The position numbers were made by a program, and so were the translations under genes. From Bacteroidota bacterium (GTDB lineage Bacteria; Bacteroidota; Bacteroidia; Flavobacteriales; Weeksellaceae), in assembly GCA_023419095.1 (NCBI GenBank), contig JAEZYN010000079.1, positions 1 through 13,055 of the forward strand: a stretch of DNA of 13,055 bases. The letters are read 5' to 3'. A model generated the notes under the pieces. That model saw only the letters and a program-made list of their open reading frames with translations, did no database searches and was not told where the DNA came from. Of the stretch, positions 6,987-13,055 are shown one piece after another. Each line of letters opens with the position of its first letter. The first letter of the stretch is position 1.

Positions 6987-7076
6987 GAGTTTTCTCTTAG
7001 ATGCTTTTAAAAATAACAAAAAAAGGCCAGACTGAAAAATCGGGGCTTATTAGTTTATGATATTGCGGGCTCGCTT

Positions 7077-7730
7077 TTACTCATTCATCCGCGCGATGAC
7101 ATCGATGCCGCCTTTGGTTTTGTCACCGATTTTACAGGTAATTTCTGTATCAAGCGGAAGAAAGACATCCATCCTGGAACCGAATTTAATGAAACCGAAT
7201 TCATGTCCTGCTTTTGCCTGATCACCTTCTTTGCAGTAAAACACAATACGTCTCGCAACATAGCCCGCAATTTGCCGAAAAACCACCTTATGATTGGTCT
7301 TACTTTCTACTGCCACGGTGGTGCGCTCGTTTTCGGTAGATGATTTTTCATGCCAAGCTACGAGGTATTTTCCCGGATGGTATTTTTTATAAATCACTTC
7401 TCCGGACACCGGAAACCTGCAAATATGCACATTCAGCGGAGACATAAAGATAGAAATCTGGATGGCTTTTTCGTTTAAAAATTCATCTTCAAATACTTCT
7501 TTTATCATCACAACCTTACCGTCTACCGGCGCAATGACATTTTCTTTGTGGTCCAGAATATAACGCTTTGGAACCCGGAAAAACCAAAAGACAAGCCCAT
7601 ATAAAATAAGGACCGGCAAGATGATCAAAAGCGACCACTGTTCGAGGTAATAGACCGACAGAAAAGATACGAGTGCGAAAACGATGCTCGCAACCACGAT
7701 AGTTCCGGTGGACTCTTTGTGTAATTTCAT
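7077..7730 (-). CDS. psd: Phosphatidylserine decarboxylase family protein
   Basis: Makes phosphatidylethanolamine by decarboxylating phosphatidylserine at the inner membrane. This is the short form typical of Bacteroidota (217 residues). Two hydrophobic segments at about 10-27 and 33-52 anchor it. The catalytic part shows IAPVDGKV (66-73), ISIFMSPLNVHICR (92-105) with the conserved His102, and FIKFGSRMDVFLP (180-192). Self-cleavage is expected between Gly184 and Ser185, giving an alpha chain with an N-terminal pyruvoyl group; the motif here is GSR where E. coli has LGST. The ATG start is 7 bp downstream of the cdsA stop, so the two are one transcript. Some short enzymes of this kind were first described as archaetidylserine decarboxylase-like, but a phosphatidylserine substrate is the natural reading in a bacterium. 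Confidence 0.94.
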   Translation of the reverse strand: MKLHKESTGTIVVASIVFALVSFLSVYYLEQWSLLIILPVLILYGLVFWFFRVPKRYILDHKENVIAPVDGKVVMIKEVFEDEFLNEKAIQISIFMSPLNVHICRFPVSGEVIYKKYHPGKYLVAWHEKSSTENERTTVAVESKTNHKVVFRQIAGYVARRIVFYCKEGDQAKAGHEFGFIKFGSRMDVFLPLDTEITCKIGDKTKGGIDVIARMNE

Positions 7731-7737
7731 CTTTATG

Positions 7738-8607
7738 CTAAATAAGTTTTTCTAAAACAAAATACAAATATACAACAGGTACACATATTATAAAACTGTC
7801 CAGCCTGTCCAGTATGCCGCCATGGCCGGGAATAATTTTTCCGGAATCTTTCACACCGAAGGTCCGTTTTAGCTGACTTTCAACCAAATCACCCAGCGGT
7901 GCGAATACGGCAACAAGAAGTCCTACTAGCAGCCAGTTTCCGCGAAGATCGGGATAATACTGTTCGATGAAAAATCCGGCAACCATCGTCAGTACAACAC
8001 CGCCCGCAAAACCTTCCCAGGTCTTTTTGGGTGAAATTTTCGGTGCCATCTTGTGTTTTCCGAAGAATTTTCCGGTGAAATAGGCAAAGCTGTCACTGCT
8101 CCAAATCAAAACAAACAGAAAAAAAATTTCAAGTGAAAAATCTGTCGCTGAAAACTGAGGCAAAGCCAAAGCAAAGCTGAAAGGGATCGCTGTGTAAATT
8201 ACGGTGAAAATAAGTTTACCGTTGTCGTAATAAAGTTCTTTTGAAAACCGGAAGAGCGTCACTACCGCAATCACGATGAGTGAAAGCGCCAAAATTTCAG
8301 ACAGGCTGAAATTAAAATAGAAACCCTGCGCGAAAAATCTTTTAGAGAAACGGTAGAAGACAAAAACGATGATTGGAAAAACCACCCACTTTTCCCAACT
8401 TTTGGGGTCGAACTTCATTATTTTCACGCACTCCCACGCGCCGGTGAAAAGAAAAAACGTGATGAGCCCGTAAAATAGATGCTTCTGATGCACGAGGCCG
8501 GGAGAAATTCCATTGATAAGATGGGCGCCCAGCGGTGTCGTGCACAAAATTACGAGCAAGCCGTAGATAGCACCGCCAAATAGCCGTTGTAGTAGATTTT
8601 TATCCAA
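7738..8607 (-). CDS. cdsA: Phosphatidate cytidylyltransferase (CDP-diacylglycerol synthase)
   Basis: Integral inner-membrane enzyme that converts phosphatidate and CTP to CDP-diacylglycerol, the precursor of all membrane phospholipids. 289 residues, mostly hydrophobic helices. The CdsA signature is complete at 244-271: S244, K247-R248, K253-D254, P260-GHGG (261-264), ILDRLDS (265-271), with the metal-binding aspartates D254, D267 and D270. SPKKTWEG (192-199) and WSSDSFAYFTG (169-179) are the other conserved blocks. The reading frame begins with TTG; no ATG occurs in frame before residue 64, and MDKNLLQR is the expected N terminus, so TTG is taken as the true start. It lies 41 bp after the LUD gene and 7 bp before psd, which uses a downstream product of the same pathway. 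Confidence 0.96.
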   Translation of the reverse strand: MDKNLLQRLFGGAIYGLLVILCTTPLGAHLINGISPGLVHQKHLFYGLITFFLFTGAWECVKIMKFDPKSWEKWVVFPIIVFVFYRFSKRFFAQGFYFNFSLSEILALSLIVIAVVTLFRFSKELYYDNGKLIFTVIYTAIPFSFALALPQFSATDFSLEIFFLFVLIWSSDSFAYFTGKFFGKHKMAPKISPKKTWEGFAGGVVLTMVAGFFIEQYYPDLRGNWLLVGLLVAVFAPLGDLVESQLKRTFGVKDSGKIIPGHGGILDRLDSFIICVPVVYLYFVLEKLI

Positions 8608-8648
8608 AAGTTTCTGGTTAGGAGTTGAAATTAAGTCCTGGTGAAGGC

Positions 8649-9236
8649 TTAATCTTCGAGCAAAAGTAAGAAAAGTTTTGTATTATCCTTATTCGGTGTA
8701 TCCAGCTTCGAGTTGCTGCCGCTAATCGACGTGAGATTCCGGATATTTCCGTCACGTTTTATTTTGCTCATCGCATCATTCAGATTGGTTACGATCTGCG
8801 AAACATTGGCCATGATGATGATCTTCGAAGGCAGGCGGGAAGAGTGATAATGCAGGATGTTGTGGTGAGACAGCATGATGCGGCCGTCAAAAGCGATCAG
8901 GTATTCGCATGTTATCAGGGCGCAGTCATTGAATAGTTCGAGCTCCGTCGTATACGGAACGTTCACTACGTCAAGAAAATTTTTAAGGTCATGATCCCAG
9001 CAGAAAACCGATTTTACATCCTCGATCTTGAGGATTTTATTTAAAGTCTGCAAGGCTTCCGCCTCGTCTGCACAATAATTAAAAATGCCGCCGGAATGGG
9101 TGAAGAGCTGTGCAAATTTGTAATCCAAATCTGCATTTTTCAACTGGTCTCCAAGTTTTACCAGATCCTGTTCCTCATCCTCAACGGGCTGATTCAGAAT
9201 TTTTCCGACAATTTTTTTTAAATTAAAGAGACTCAA
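8649..9236 (-). CDS. LUD-domain (LutC/YkgG-like) protein
   Basis: A 195-residue soluble protein with a LUD domain, the fold of LutC, which in Bacillus is one of three proteins (LutABC) for lactate oxidation. Visible marks are TELELFNDCALITCEYLIAF-type strand-loop sequence (about 95-115), the segment KIIIMANVSQIVTNLNDAMSKI (about 138-159), and a C-terminal SISGSNSKLDTPNKDNTKL that occupies the place of the LutC ending 'sGpSrTaDI'. The LutC ending is thus only partly kept, and no lutA or lutB is present. The gene sits between ftsH and cdsA, an arrangement I recall from other flavobacteria. Its true role is unknown. It starts with TTG: an upstream in-frame stop follows within six codons and there is no ATG near the N terminus. 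A promoter-like box lies about 28 bp upstream. Confidence 0.85.
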   Translation of the reverse strand: MSLFNLKKIVGKILNQPVEDEEQDLVKLGDQLKNADLDYKFAQLFTHSGGIFNYCADEAEALQTLNKILKIEDVKSVFCWDHDLKNFLDVVNVPYTTELELFNDCALITCEYLIAFDGRIMLSHHNILHYHSSRLPSKIIIMANVSQIVTNLNDAMSKIKRDGNIRNLTSISGSNSKLDTPNKDNTKLFLLLLED

Positions 9237-9263
9237 TTTGCTGCAGGTTTGCTGTTATTATTA

Positions 9264-9271
9264 CAAAAATA
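9264..9271 (-). promoter_or_regulatory. Putative -7 box for the LUD-cdsA-psd unit
   Basis: On the minus strand this reads TATTTTTG, an exact fit to TAnnTTTG. It is 27 bp upstream of the TTG start at 9236 and downstream of the ftsH terminator, so the LUD-cdsA-psd genes can be transcribed apart from ftsH. No clear -33 box at the expected distance. Confidence 0.5.
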
Positions 9272-9303
9272 GAAAATTATTGCGTTAAATATAATATCAA
9301 TAA

Positions 9304-9345
9304 AAATATCCTGATAACAGATCATGTTCTGCCAACAGGATATTT
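9304..9345 (-). terminator. Hairpin terminator after ftsH
   Basis: Perfect 10-bp stem AAATATCCTG (9304-9313) / CAGGATATTT (9336-9345) with a 22-nt loop that can itself pair (CAGA with TCTG). On the minus strand the stem is followed by TTTATT-type sequence, 11 bp after the ftsH stop codon. The stem is AT-rich at its base, so termination may be partial. Confidence 0.7.
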
Positions 9346-9355
9346 ATTATAATTT

Positions 9356-11350
9356 TTAAATCTGTGTACCTGATTCGGGTGCCTGTACCACGTCAGGTGT
9401 TTCGTTCTCAAATACTTGCGTATTAGAAACCGGCTTTTCCGTAAGTTCCGGATCCCAGGCGCGCTGGCCAAAGATTTCTTCTAAATCTTCGCGGAAGATT
9501 ACTTCCTTCTCCAGCAACTTCGCTGCAAGCGCATCCAGTTTGTCACGGTTTTCCGACAGGATGCTGATCGCCCGCTGATATTGCGTTTCGATGATTTTGG
9601 AAATTTCTTCGTCGATCATTTTCGCGGTCTGGTCGGAATACGGTTTTCCAAAGCTGTATTCTGATTGTCCAGAGCTGTCATAGTACGAAATGTTACCCAG
9701 CTTGTCATTAAGACCATAAATTGTCACCATTGCCTGCGCCTGCTTCGTCACCCTTTCAAGATCTGAGAGTGCGCCGGTGGAGATATTTCCAAAGGTAACC
9801 TGTTCTGCGGCCCTTCCACCCAGTGTTGCACAAAGTTCGTCGTACATCTGTTCTGTCGTCGTCAGCTGACGCTCTTCCGGAAGATACCATGCGGCTCCAA
9901 GCGAACGGCCACGCGGCACGATAGTTACTTTCAACAAAGGCGCTGCGTGCTCTACCAACCAGGAAATGGTGGCGTGTCCCGCCTCGTGGTACGCAACACG
10001 ACGTTTTTCTGAGGGTTTGATTGCCTTATTTTTCTTTTCAAGTCCGCCAATGATTCGGTCTACTGCATCAAGAAAGTCCTGTTTTGTTACAGATTCATGG
10101 CCGTTTCGGGCCGCGATCAGTGCCGCTTCGTTACAGACATTCGCGATATCCGCTCCACTGAATCCTGGCGTTTGCTTGGCCAGAAATTCGCGGTCAATGT
10201 TCTCATCGAGCTTAATTTTAGCAAGGTGAACATCGAAAATATCTTTTCGCTCATGCAGTTCCGGAAGGTCAACGTAAATAGAACGGTCAAAACGTCCAGC
10301 ACGCATCAAGGCTTTATCCAGAATGTCGGCACGGTTGGTCGCGGCCATTACGATTACGTTGGTATCTGTTCCGAAACCATCCATTTCGGTAAGTAACTGG
10401 TTGAGTGTATTTTCGCGTTCATCATTGCCGCCTGTAAAGTTTCCTTTACCACGTGCTCTACCAATTGCATCAATCTCATCGATGAAAATGATGGCAGGAG
10501 ATTTAAGTTTAGCCTGAGCAAAAAGATCACGCACACGCGAGGCACCCACGCCTACGAACATCTCCACAAAATCTGAACCTGACAAAGAGAAAAACGGAAC
10601 CTTGGCTTCGCCGGCTACCGCTTTTGCAAGCAAGGTTTTACCGGTTCCCGGAGGACCTACTAAAAGTACGCCTTTCGGTATTTTACCACCAAGTTTGGTG
10701 TATTTGTCGGAATTCTTAAGGAAATCAACGACTTCCTGAACTTCTTCTTTCGCGCCTTCTAGGCCAGCAACATCTTTAAAGGTAATGTTGATTTTATCTT
10801 TTTCATCAAACAGTTTTGCGCGCGATTTCCCGATAGAGAAAATCTGGCCTCCGGCACCGCCGCCACCGCCGCCCATCATCCGGCGGAAAATAACGAAATA
10901 GAACAGCGCCATGATACCAATCCAGAAGAGGGCTGTGAAAAGTAATTCTGTCATCGGATTTTTACCAATTCCATAATCTTTCTTAGTTGCGAGCGCTGGA
11001 TTATCTGCTTTGATCTTATCAAATTTTTCGAGAAAAAGCTGCAGATCACCGAAACTCAATGTATAATCTGGTTTTGGCGCAAAATCAAACGAGGAAAACG
11101 GGCTGCGTTCTGACGTTGGCTCCTTGCTTGCTTTTTCGGCCTTCGCAGCTTTCGTCAGGAAAACATCTGCTTTCTCAGTGTCTTTATAGATGAGTACATC
11201 TTCGATTTTTCCCTGCTGAAGCATTGTATAAAACCCTTCTTCGTCCAGCGTGTTAGCGCCGGAATCGCTGTTCATGTTCGTAAAGAAAATGAGTAGGATT
11301 GCCGTTATTATTATCGGGAAAAACCAGTTAAATCCTTTATTTTTATTCAT
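9356..11350 (-). CDS. ftsH: ATP-dependent zinc metalloprotease FtsH
   Basis: Membrane-bound AAA+ protease that extracts and degrades misfolded membrane proteins and some regulators as a hexamer. 664 residues in standard order: TM1 (about 10-25), periplasmic domain (about 26-135, with a Lys/Ala/Glu-rich stretch at 64-82), TM2 (about 137-156), a glycine-rich linker (160-168), AAA domain, then peptidase M41. Key residues: Walker A GPPGTGKT (232-239), pore motif FVG (265-267), Walker B IIFIDEID (287-294), second region of homology ATNRADILDKALMRAGRFDR (337-356), zinc site HEAGH (455-459) and third ligand Asp530 in TGALSDLE. All catalytic residues are intact. The C-terminal ~30 residues are a variable tail. 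It starts 46 bp after rsfS and is followed by a hairpin terminator, so rsfS-ftsH is probably one transcript. Confidence 0.98.
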   Translation of the reverse strand: MNKNKGFNWFFPIIITAILLIFFTNMNSDSGANTLDEEGFYTMLQQGKIEDVLIYKDTEKADVFLTKAAKAEKASKEPTSERSPFSSFDFAPKPDYTLSFGDLQLFLEKFDKIKADNPALATKKDYGIGKNPMTELLFTALFWIGIMALFYFVIFRRMMGGGGGGAGGQIFSIGKSRAKLFDEKDKINITFKDVAGLEGAKEEVQEVVDFLKNSDKYTKLGGKIPKGVLLVGPPGTGKTLLAKAVAGEAKVPFFSLSGSDFVEMFVGVGASRVRDLFAQAKLKSPAIIFIDEIDAIGRARGKGNFTGGNDERENTLNQLLTEMDGFGTDTNVIVMAATNRADILDKALMRAGRFDRSIYVDLPELHERKDIFDVHLAKIKLDENIDREFLAKQTPGFSGADIANVCNEAALIAARNGHESVTKQDFLDAVDRIIGGLEKKNKAIKPSEKRRVAYHEAGHATISWLVEHAAPLLKVTIVPRGRSLGAAWYLPEERQLTTTEQMYDELCATLGGRAAEQVTFGNISTGALSDLERVTKQAQAMVTIYGLNDKLGNISYYDSSGQSEYSFGKPYSDQTAKMIDEEISKIIETQYQRAISILSENRDKLDALAAKLLEKEVIFREDLEEIFGQRAWDPELTEKPVSNTQVFENETPDVVQAPESGTQI

Positions 11351-11396
11351 ATTTTTCTATAAAAATTTTGACGAAAGAAGATTCCGTCAAATGCCT

Positions 11397-11762
11397 TTAG
11401 TTATTTTCTATTTTCGTGATTACCGCGTCGCCCCAAAGCTCCTCGATATCATAATATTCCCTTGTTTGTCTTTGGAAAACGTGCACCACAACAGAGACAT
11501 AATCGAGAAGAACCCAAAGGGAGTTCTCAGTTCCTTCAACGTGCCATGGGCGGTCCTGCAGCTCGTTCCGAACTTTTTTTTCAATATTTCCTGAGATTGC
11601 GGAAACCTGCGTGTTCGAGTTTCCGGTACAGATGATGAAAGTTTGTGCGACGGAATTTTCAATTTTTGAAAGATCAAAGATCATAATATCTTCTCCTTTG
11701 GTATCTTGTATTGCTTCTACAATTTTATTGGTAAGCTGTTGTTTGTCAATATTTTTATTCAT
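11397..11762 (-). CDS. rsfS: Ribosome silencing factor RsfS
   Basis: RsfS (Iojap/RsfA/YbeB family) binds ribosomal protein L14 and blocks joining of the subunits, which lowers translation when nutrients fail. 121 residues, full length. The family block is seen at IMIFDLSKIENSVAQTFIICTGNSNTQV (about 26-53) and in the C-terminal segment WVLLDYVSVVVHVFQ (83-97), followed by TREYYDIEELWGDA. It is the first gene of the minus-strand cluster and starts 87 bp from the divergent birA. A -7-like box lies about 20 bp upstream. Confidence 0.96.
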   Translation of the reverse strand: MNKNIDKQQLTNKIVEAIQDTKGEDIMIFDLSKIENSVAQTFIICTGNSNTQVSAISGNIEKKVRNELQDRPWHVEGTENSLWVLLDYVSVVVHVFQRQTREYYDIEELWGDAVITKIENN

Positions 11763-11782
11763 TAAAAATTTAATATAGTCTG

Positions 11783-11790
11783 CAAATTTA
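11783..11790 (-). promoter_or_regulatory. Putative -7 box for rsfS-ftsH
   Basis: The minus strand reads TAAATTTG, an exact match to TAnnTTTG, ending 20 bp before the rsfS ATG at 11762. This gives a leader of about 14 nt. A -33 element is not obvious. Confidence 0.55.
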
Positions 11791-11821
11791 TTGTTTTTTT
11801 ATTTAATTTAGGGCACCTTTG
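11791..11821 (+). promoter_or_regulatory. Putative birA promoter
   Basis: A TTG at 11791-11793 and CACCTTTG at 11814-11821 are 20 bp apart and resemble the Bacteroidota -33/-7 pair, with C in place of the first T of TAnnTTTG. The ATG at 11850 lies 28 bp downstream of the second box. The site is back to back with the rsfS box at 11783-11790. Confidence 0.4.
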
Positions 11822-11849
11822 CGGCCCCCGACGTCTTAAAGTTTTCATA

Positions 11850-12566
11850 ATGGCAGCACCCTTTTTTCTTAAAGAATGCAAATCAACGAATGACGAAATC
11901 ATAAAACTTATCCCTGCGCAACAGCATGATTTCGTTGCGCTTTATACGCTGAATCAAACGGCCGGCCGTGGGCAATATGGAAACAGCTGGCAAATGGCTC
12001 AAAACCTAAATCTCGCTTTCTCGATTGCCGTTCCATCAAAGTATTTTAACGATTACAACCACTTCGTCAATTTCCGTACCGCACTGCTCCTACGCGATTT
12101 TATAGCCAAAATGACCGCTGCACAGGTTGAAATAAAATGGCCGAACGATTTGATTATCAGAAATAAAAAAATAGCGGGACTGCTTAGTGAAAAAATCAAA
12201 GTGAATTCTGATGAATATTACATCATCGGGATCGGCCTTAATGTTCTTCAGGAAGAATTTCCCGGCCTTTCGAAAGCGGGTTCTTTACTGACTCAAACAA
12301 ATAAAAAGCTTGATCCTCACAAAGTTGCCAATTCGCTCTACGACGAACTGAACAAAAGTTTGCGCCGTGATTTTGCAGTTTCTGATTTGCTGAAAGATTT
12401 AAATTTAAATCTTTTCCGCAAAGATGTAATTTCGGTTTTCGAATGTAATGCTGCAAGACAAAATGGCATAATTCGCGAAGTGGATGCCGATGGATTTCTG
12501 TGGGTAGACCTTGAAAACGACGGTTTGCAAAAGTTTTTCCACAAAGAAATTGAGCTGCTTTACTGA
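11850..12566 (+). CDS. birA: Biotin--[acetyl-CoA-carboxylase] ligase
   Basis: Activates biotin with ATP to biotinyl-AMP and attaches it to the carrier domain of acetyl-CoA carboxylase, needed for fatty-acid synthesis. At 238 residues it is a monofunctional (class I) ligase: the N-terminal DNA-binding domain of E. coli BirA is absent, so it should not act as the biotin repressor. Motifs: KSTND (11-15), the biotinyl-adenylate loop GRGQYGNSW (39-47, E. coli GRGRRGRKW), KWPNDLI (96-102) and KKIAGLLSE (106-114, with the catalytic-site Lys), then IIGIGLNV. A small C-terminal beta domain follows (about 190-238). Transcribed divergently from rsfS; its stop overlaps the end of the convergent permease gene by 7 bp. 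Confidence 0.95.
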   Translation: MAAPFFLKECKSTNDEIIKLIPAQQHDFVALYTLNQTAGRGQYGNSWQMAQNLNLAFSIAVPSKYFNDYNHFVNFRTALLLRDFIAKMTAAQVEIKWPNDLIIRNKKIAGLLSEKIKVNSDEYYIIGIGLNVLQEEFPGLSKAGSLLTQTNKKLDPHKVANSLYDELNKSLRRDFAVSDLLKDLNLNLFRKDVISVFECNAARQNGIIREVDADGFLWVDLENDGLQKFFHKEIELLY

Positions 12567-13055
12567 TTCGCTCTTTTAAAATAAAGATAAAGCGCCACGG
12601 GTCCAAAAACCAGGTTTGGTAACCACATCGCAAGCAGTGGTGGCAGTGTTTGGTTCTTTGAAACCACTTTTAAAGCCTCAAATGAAAATACAAACAGAAA
12701 TGCTAGTGAAATTCCGATGGCTAAGTTGAGACCAAGGCCGCCACGCTTTTTCTGCGAAGCGAGCGAAAGCCCTAAAAATGTAAGGATAATGACTGAAACC
12801 GGCATTGAGGTTCTTTGATGAAGCTCATTCTGGTAATTTCCCAGATTCGCATTTCCTTTTTCTTTTTCGCGGTTGATAAAACTAATGAGTTCTGGTGTCG
12901 TCTTGTTCTGGCCAAGTAAAACGCCGGGAAAAAGTTCCTCCGGCGGAAGCCCGAACGCTTTGGTCATCATGTCACCGTGGCCTAATTTCTCGGTGTCTTT
13001 TGCGCGAATTGTTTTTTCAAGATAATTATTTAGAACAAAATGCTGCTTTTTATCG
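12560..13055 (-). CDS. LptF/LptG family permease, C-terminal part (cut by window end)
   Basis: The reading frame is open from its stop at 12560-12562 to the window edge, giving 164 visible residues; the internal Met at 12970 is not the start. The visible part is the C-terminal half of a YjgP/YjgQ permease, a transmembrane subunit of the LptBFG transporter that extracts lipopolysaccharide from the inner membrane. It shows the end of the periplasmic domain (up to about residue 80, including NNYLEKTIRAKDTEKLGHGD) and then three hydrophobic helices: MPVSVIILTFLGLSLAS, LNLAIGISLAFLFVFSF and LPPLLAMWLPNLVFGPVALY. The segment QRTSMPVSVIILTFLGL is typical of the family. Whether it is LptF or LptG cannot be decided from this part. 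Its 3' end overlaps birA by 7 bp on the opposite strand and no terminator is seen. Confidence 0.88.
   Translation of the reverse strand, partial: DKKQHFVLNNYLEKTIRAKDTEKLGHGDMMTKAFGLPPEELFPGVLLGQNKTTPELISFINREKEKGNANLGNYQNELHQRTSMPVSVIILTFLGLSLASQKKRGGLGLNLAIGISLAFLFVFSFEALKVVSKNQTLPPLLAMWLPNLVFGPVALYLYFKRANQ

Noticed and set aside
6987..7019. TTG start adding 11 residues to the coiled-coil lipoprotein
   Set aside because: It would place a basic stretch before a complete lipoprotein signal that already starts at the ATG at 6986.
7020..7076. Possible terminator after psd or promoter for the lipoprotein-antiporter pair
   Set aside because: GC-rich patches and a T-run are present, but no stem of good quality and no TAnnTTTG box at a usable distance could be found.
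11367..11391. Inverted repeat TTTGACG / CGTCAAA between rsfS and ftsH
   Set aside because: Only 7 bp with an 11-nt loop and no clear U-tail of the right kind; it could be a weak regulatory stem but is close to chance level.
1..13055. Defence system, prophage, insertion sequence, CRISPR or RNA genes
   Set aside because: No transposase, integrase, cas gene, regularly spaced repeat or tRNA-like cloverleaf was seen. The genes are core functions of one apparent lineage.

Overview
The window looks like core chromosome from a flavobacterium (phylum Bacteroidota), probably from the Weeksellaceae / Chryseobacterium-Kaistella neighbourhood. This rests on protein character, on gene order, on intergenic boxes that fit the Bacteroidota sigma-factor consensus TAnnTTTG, and on lipoproteins of flavobacterial style. 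Shine-Dalgarno sites are weak or absent. The genus is inference; the phylum is well supported. No phage, insertion sequence, CRISPR array, tRNA or rRNA is visible. Nearly all of the sequence is coding and almost every gene belongs to a known family.

Layout. (1) 23-717, plus strand: ribosomal proteins L21 and L27 (rplU-rpmA), closed by a bidirectional hairpin terminator shared with the convergent thiL. (2) 806-2419, minus strand: an acyl-CoA thioesterase of the hot-dog fold followed by thiL (thiamine-monophosphate kinase), a two-gene unit. (3) 2420-2672: the longest gap, 253 bp between divergent genes. About 130 bp of it is a structured element made of a perfect 14-bp hairpin, a second imperfect hairpin and two related 17-nt boxes. 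(4) 2673-4259, plus strand: a HI0933-type flavoprotein and a small lipoprotein, ending in a second bidirectional terminator. (5) 4314-6986, minus strand: a lipoprotein with a coiled-coil stalk, then a CPA2 cation:proton antiporter with a cytoplasmic tail resembling two universal-stress-protein domains. (6) 7077-11762, minus strand: rsfS, ftsH, a LUD-domain protein, cdsA and a phosphatidylserine decarboxylase. A terminator after ftsH and a promoter-like box before the LUD gene suggest two transcription units: rsfS-ftsH and LUD-cdsA-psd. (7) 11850-12566, plus strand: birA, divergent from rsfS. (8) 12560 to the window end, minus strand: the C-terminal part of an LptF/LptG permease, overlapping the end of birA by 7 bp.

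Working together. CdsA makes CDP-diacylglycerol and Psd makes phosphatidylethanolamine. The phosphatidylserine synthase that would link them is not in the window. FtsH is a membrane quality-control protease, which in E. coli also tunes envelope lipid synthesis, so the cluster has an envelope theme. The LUD protein sits inside it without the usual LutA/LutB partners. I found no convincing new multi-gene system. The items most worth a second look are the structured repeat at 2446-2575 and the stand-alone LUD protein.
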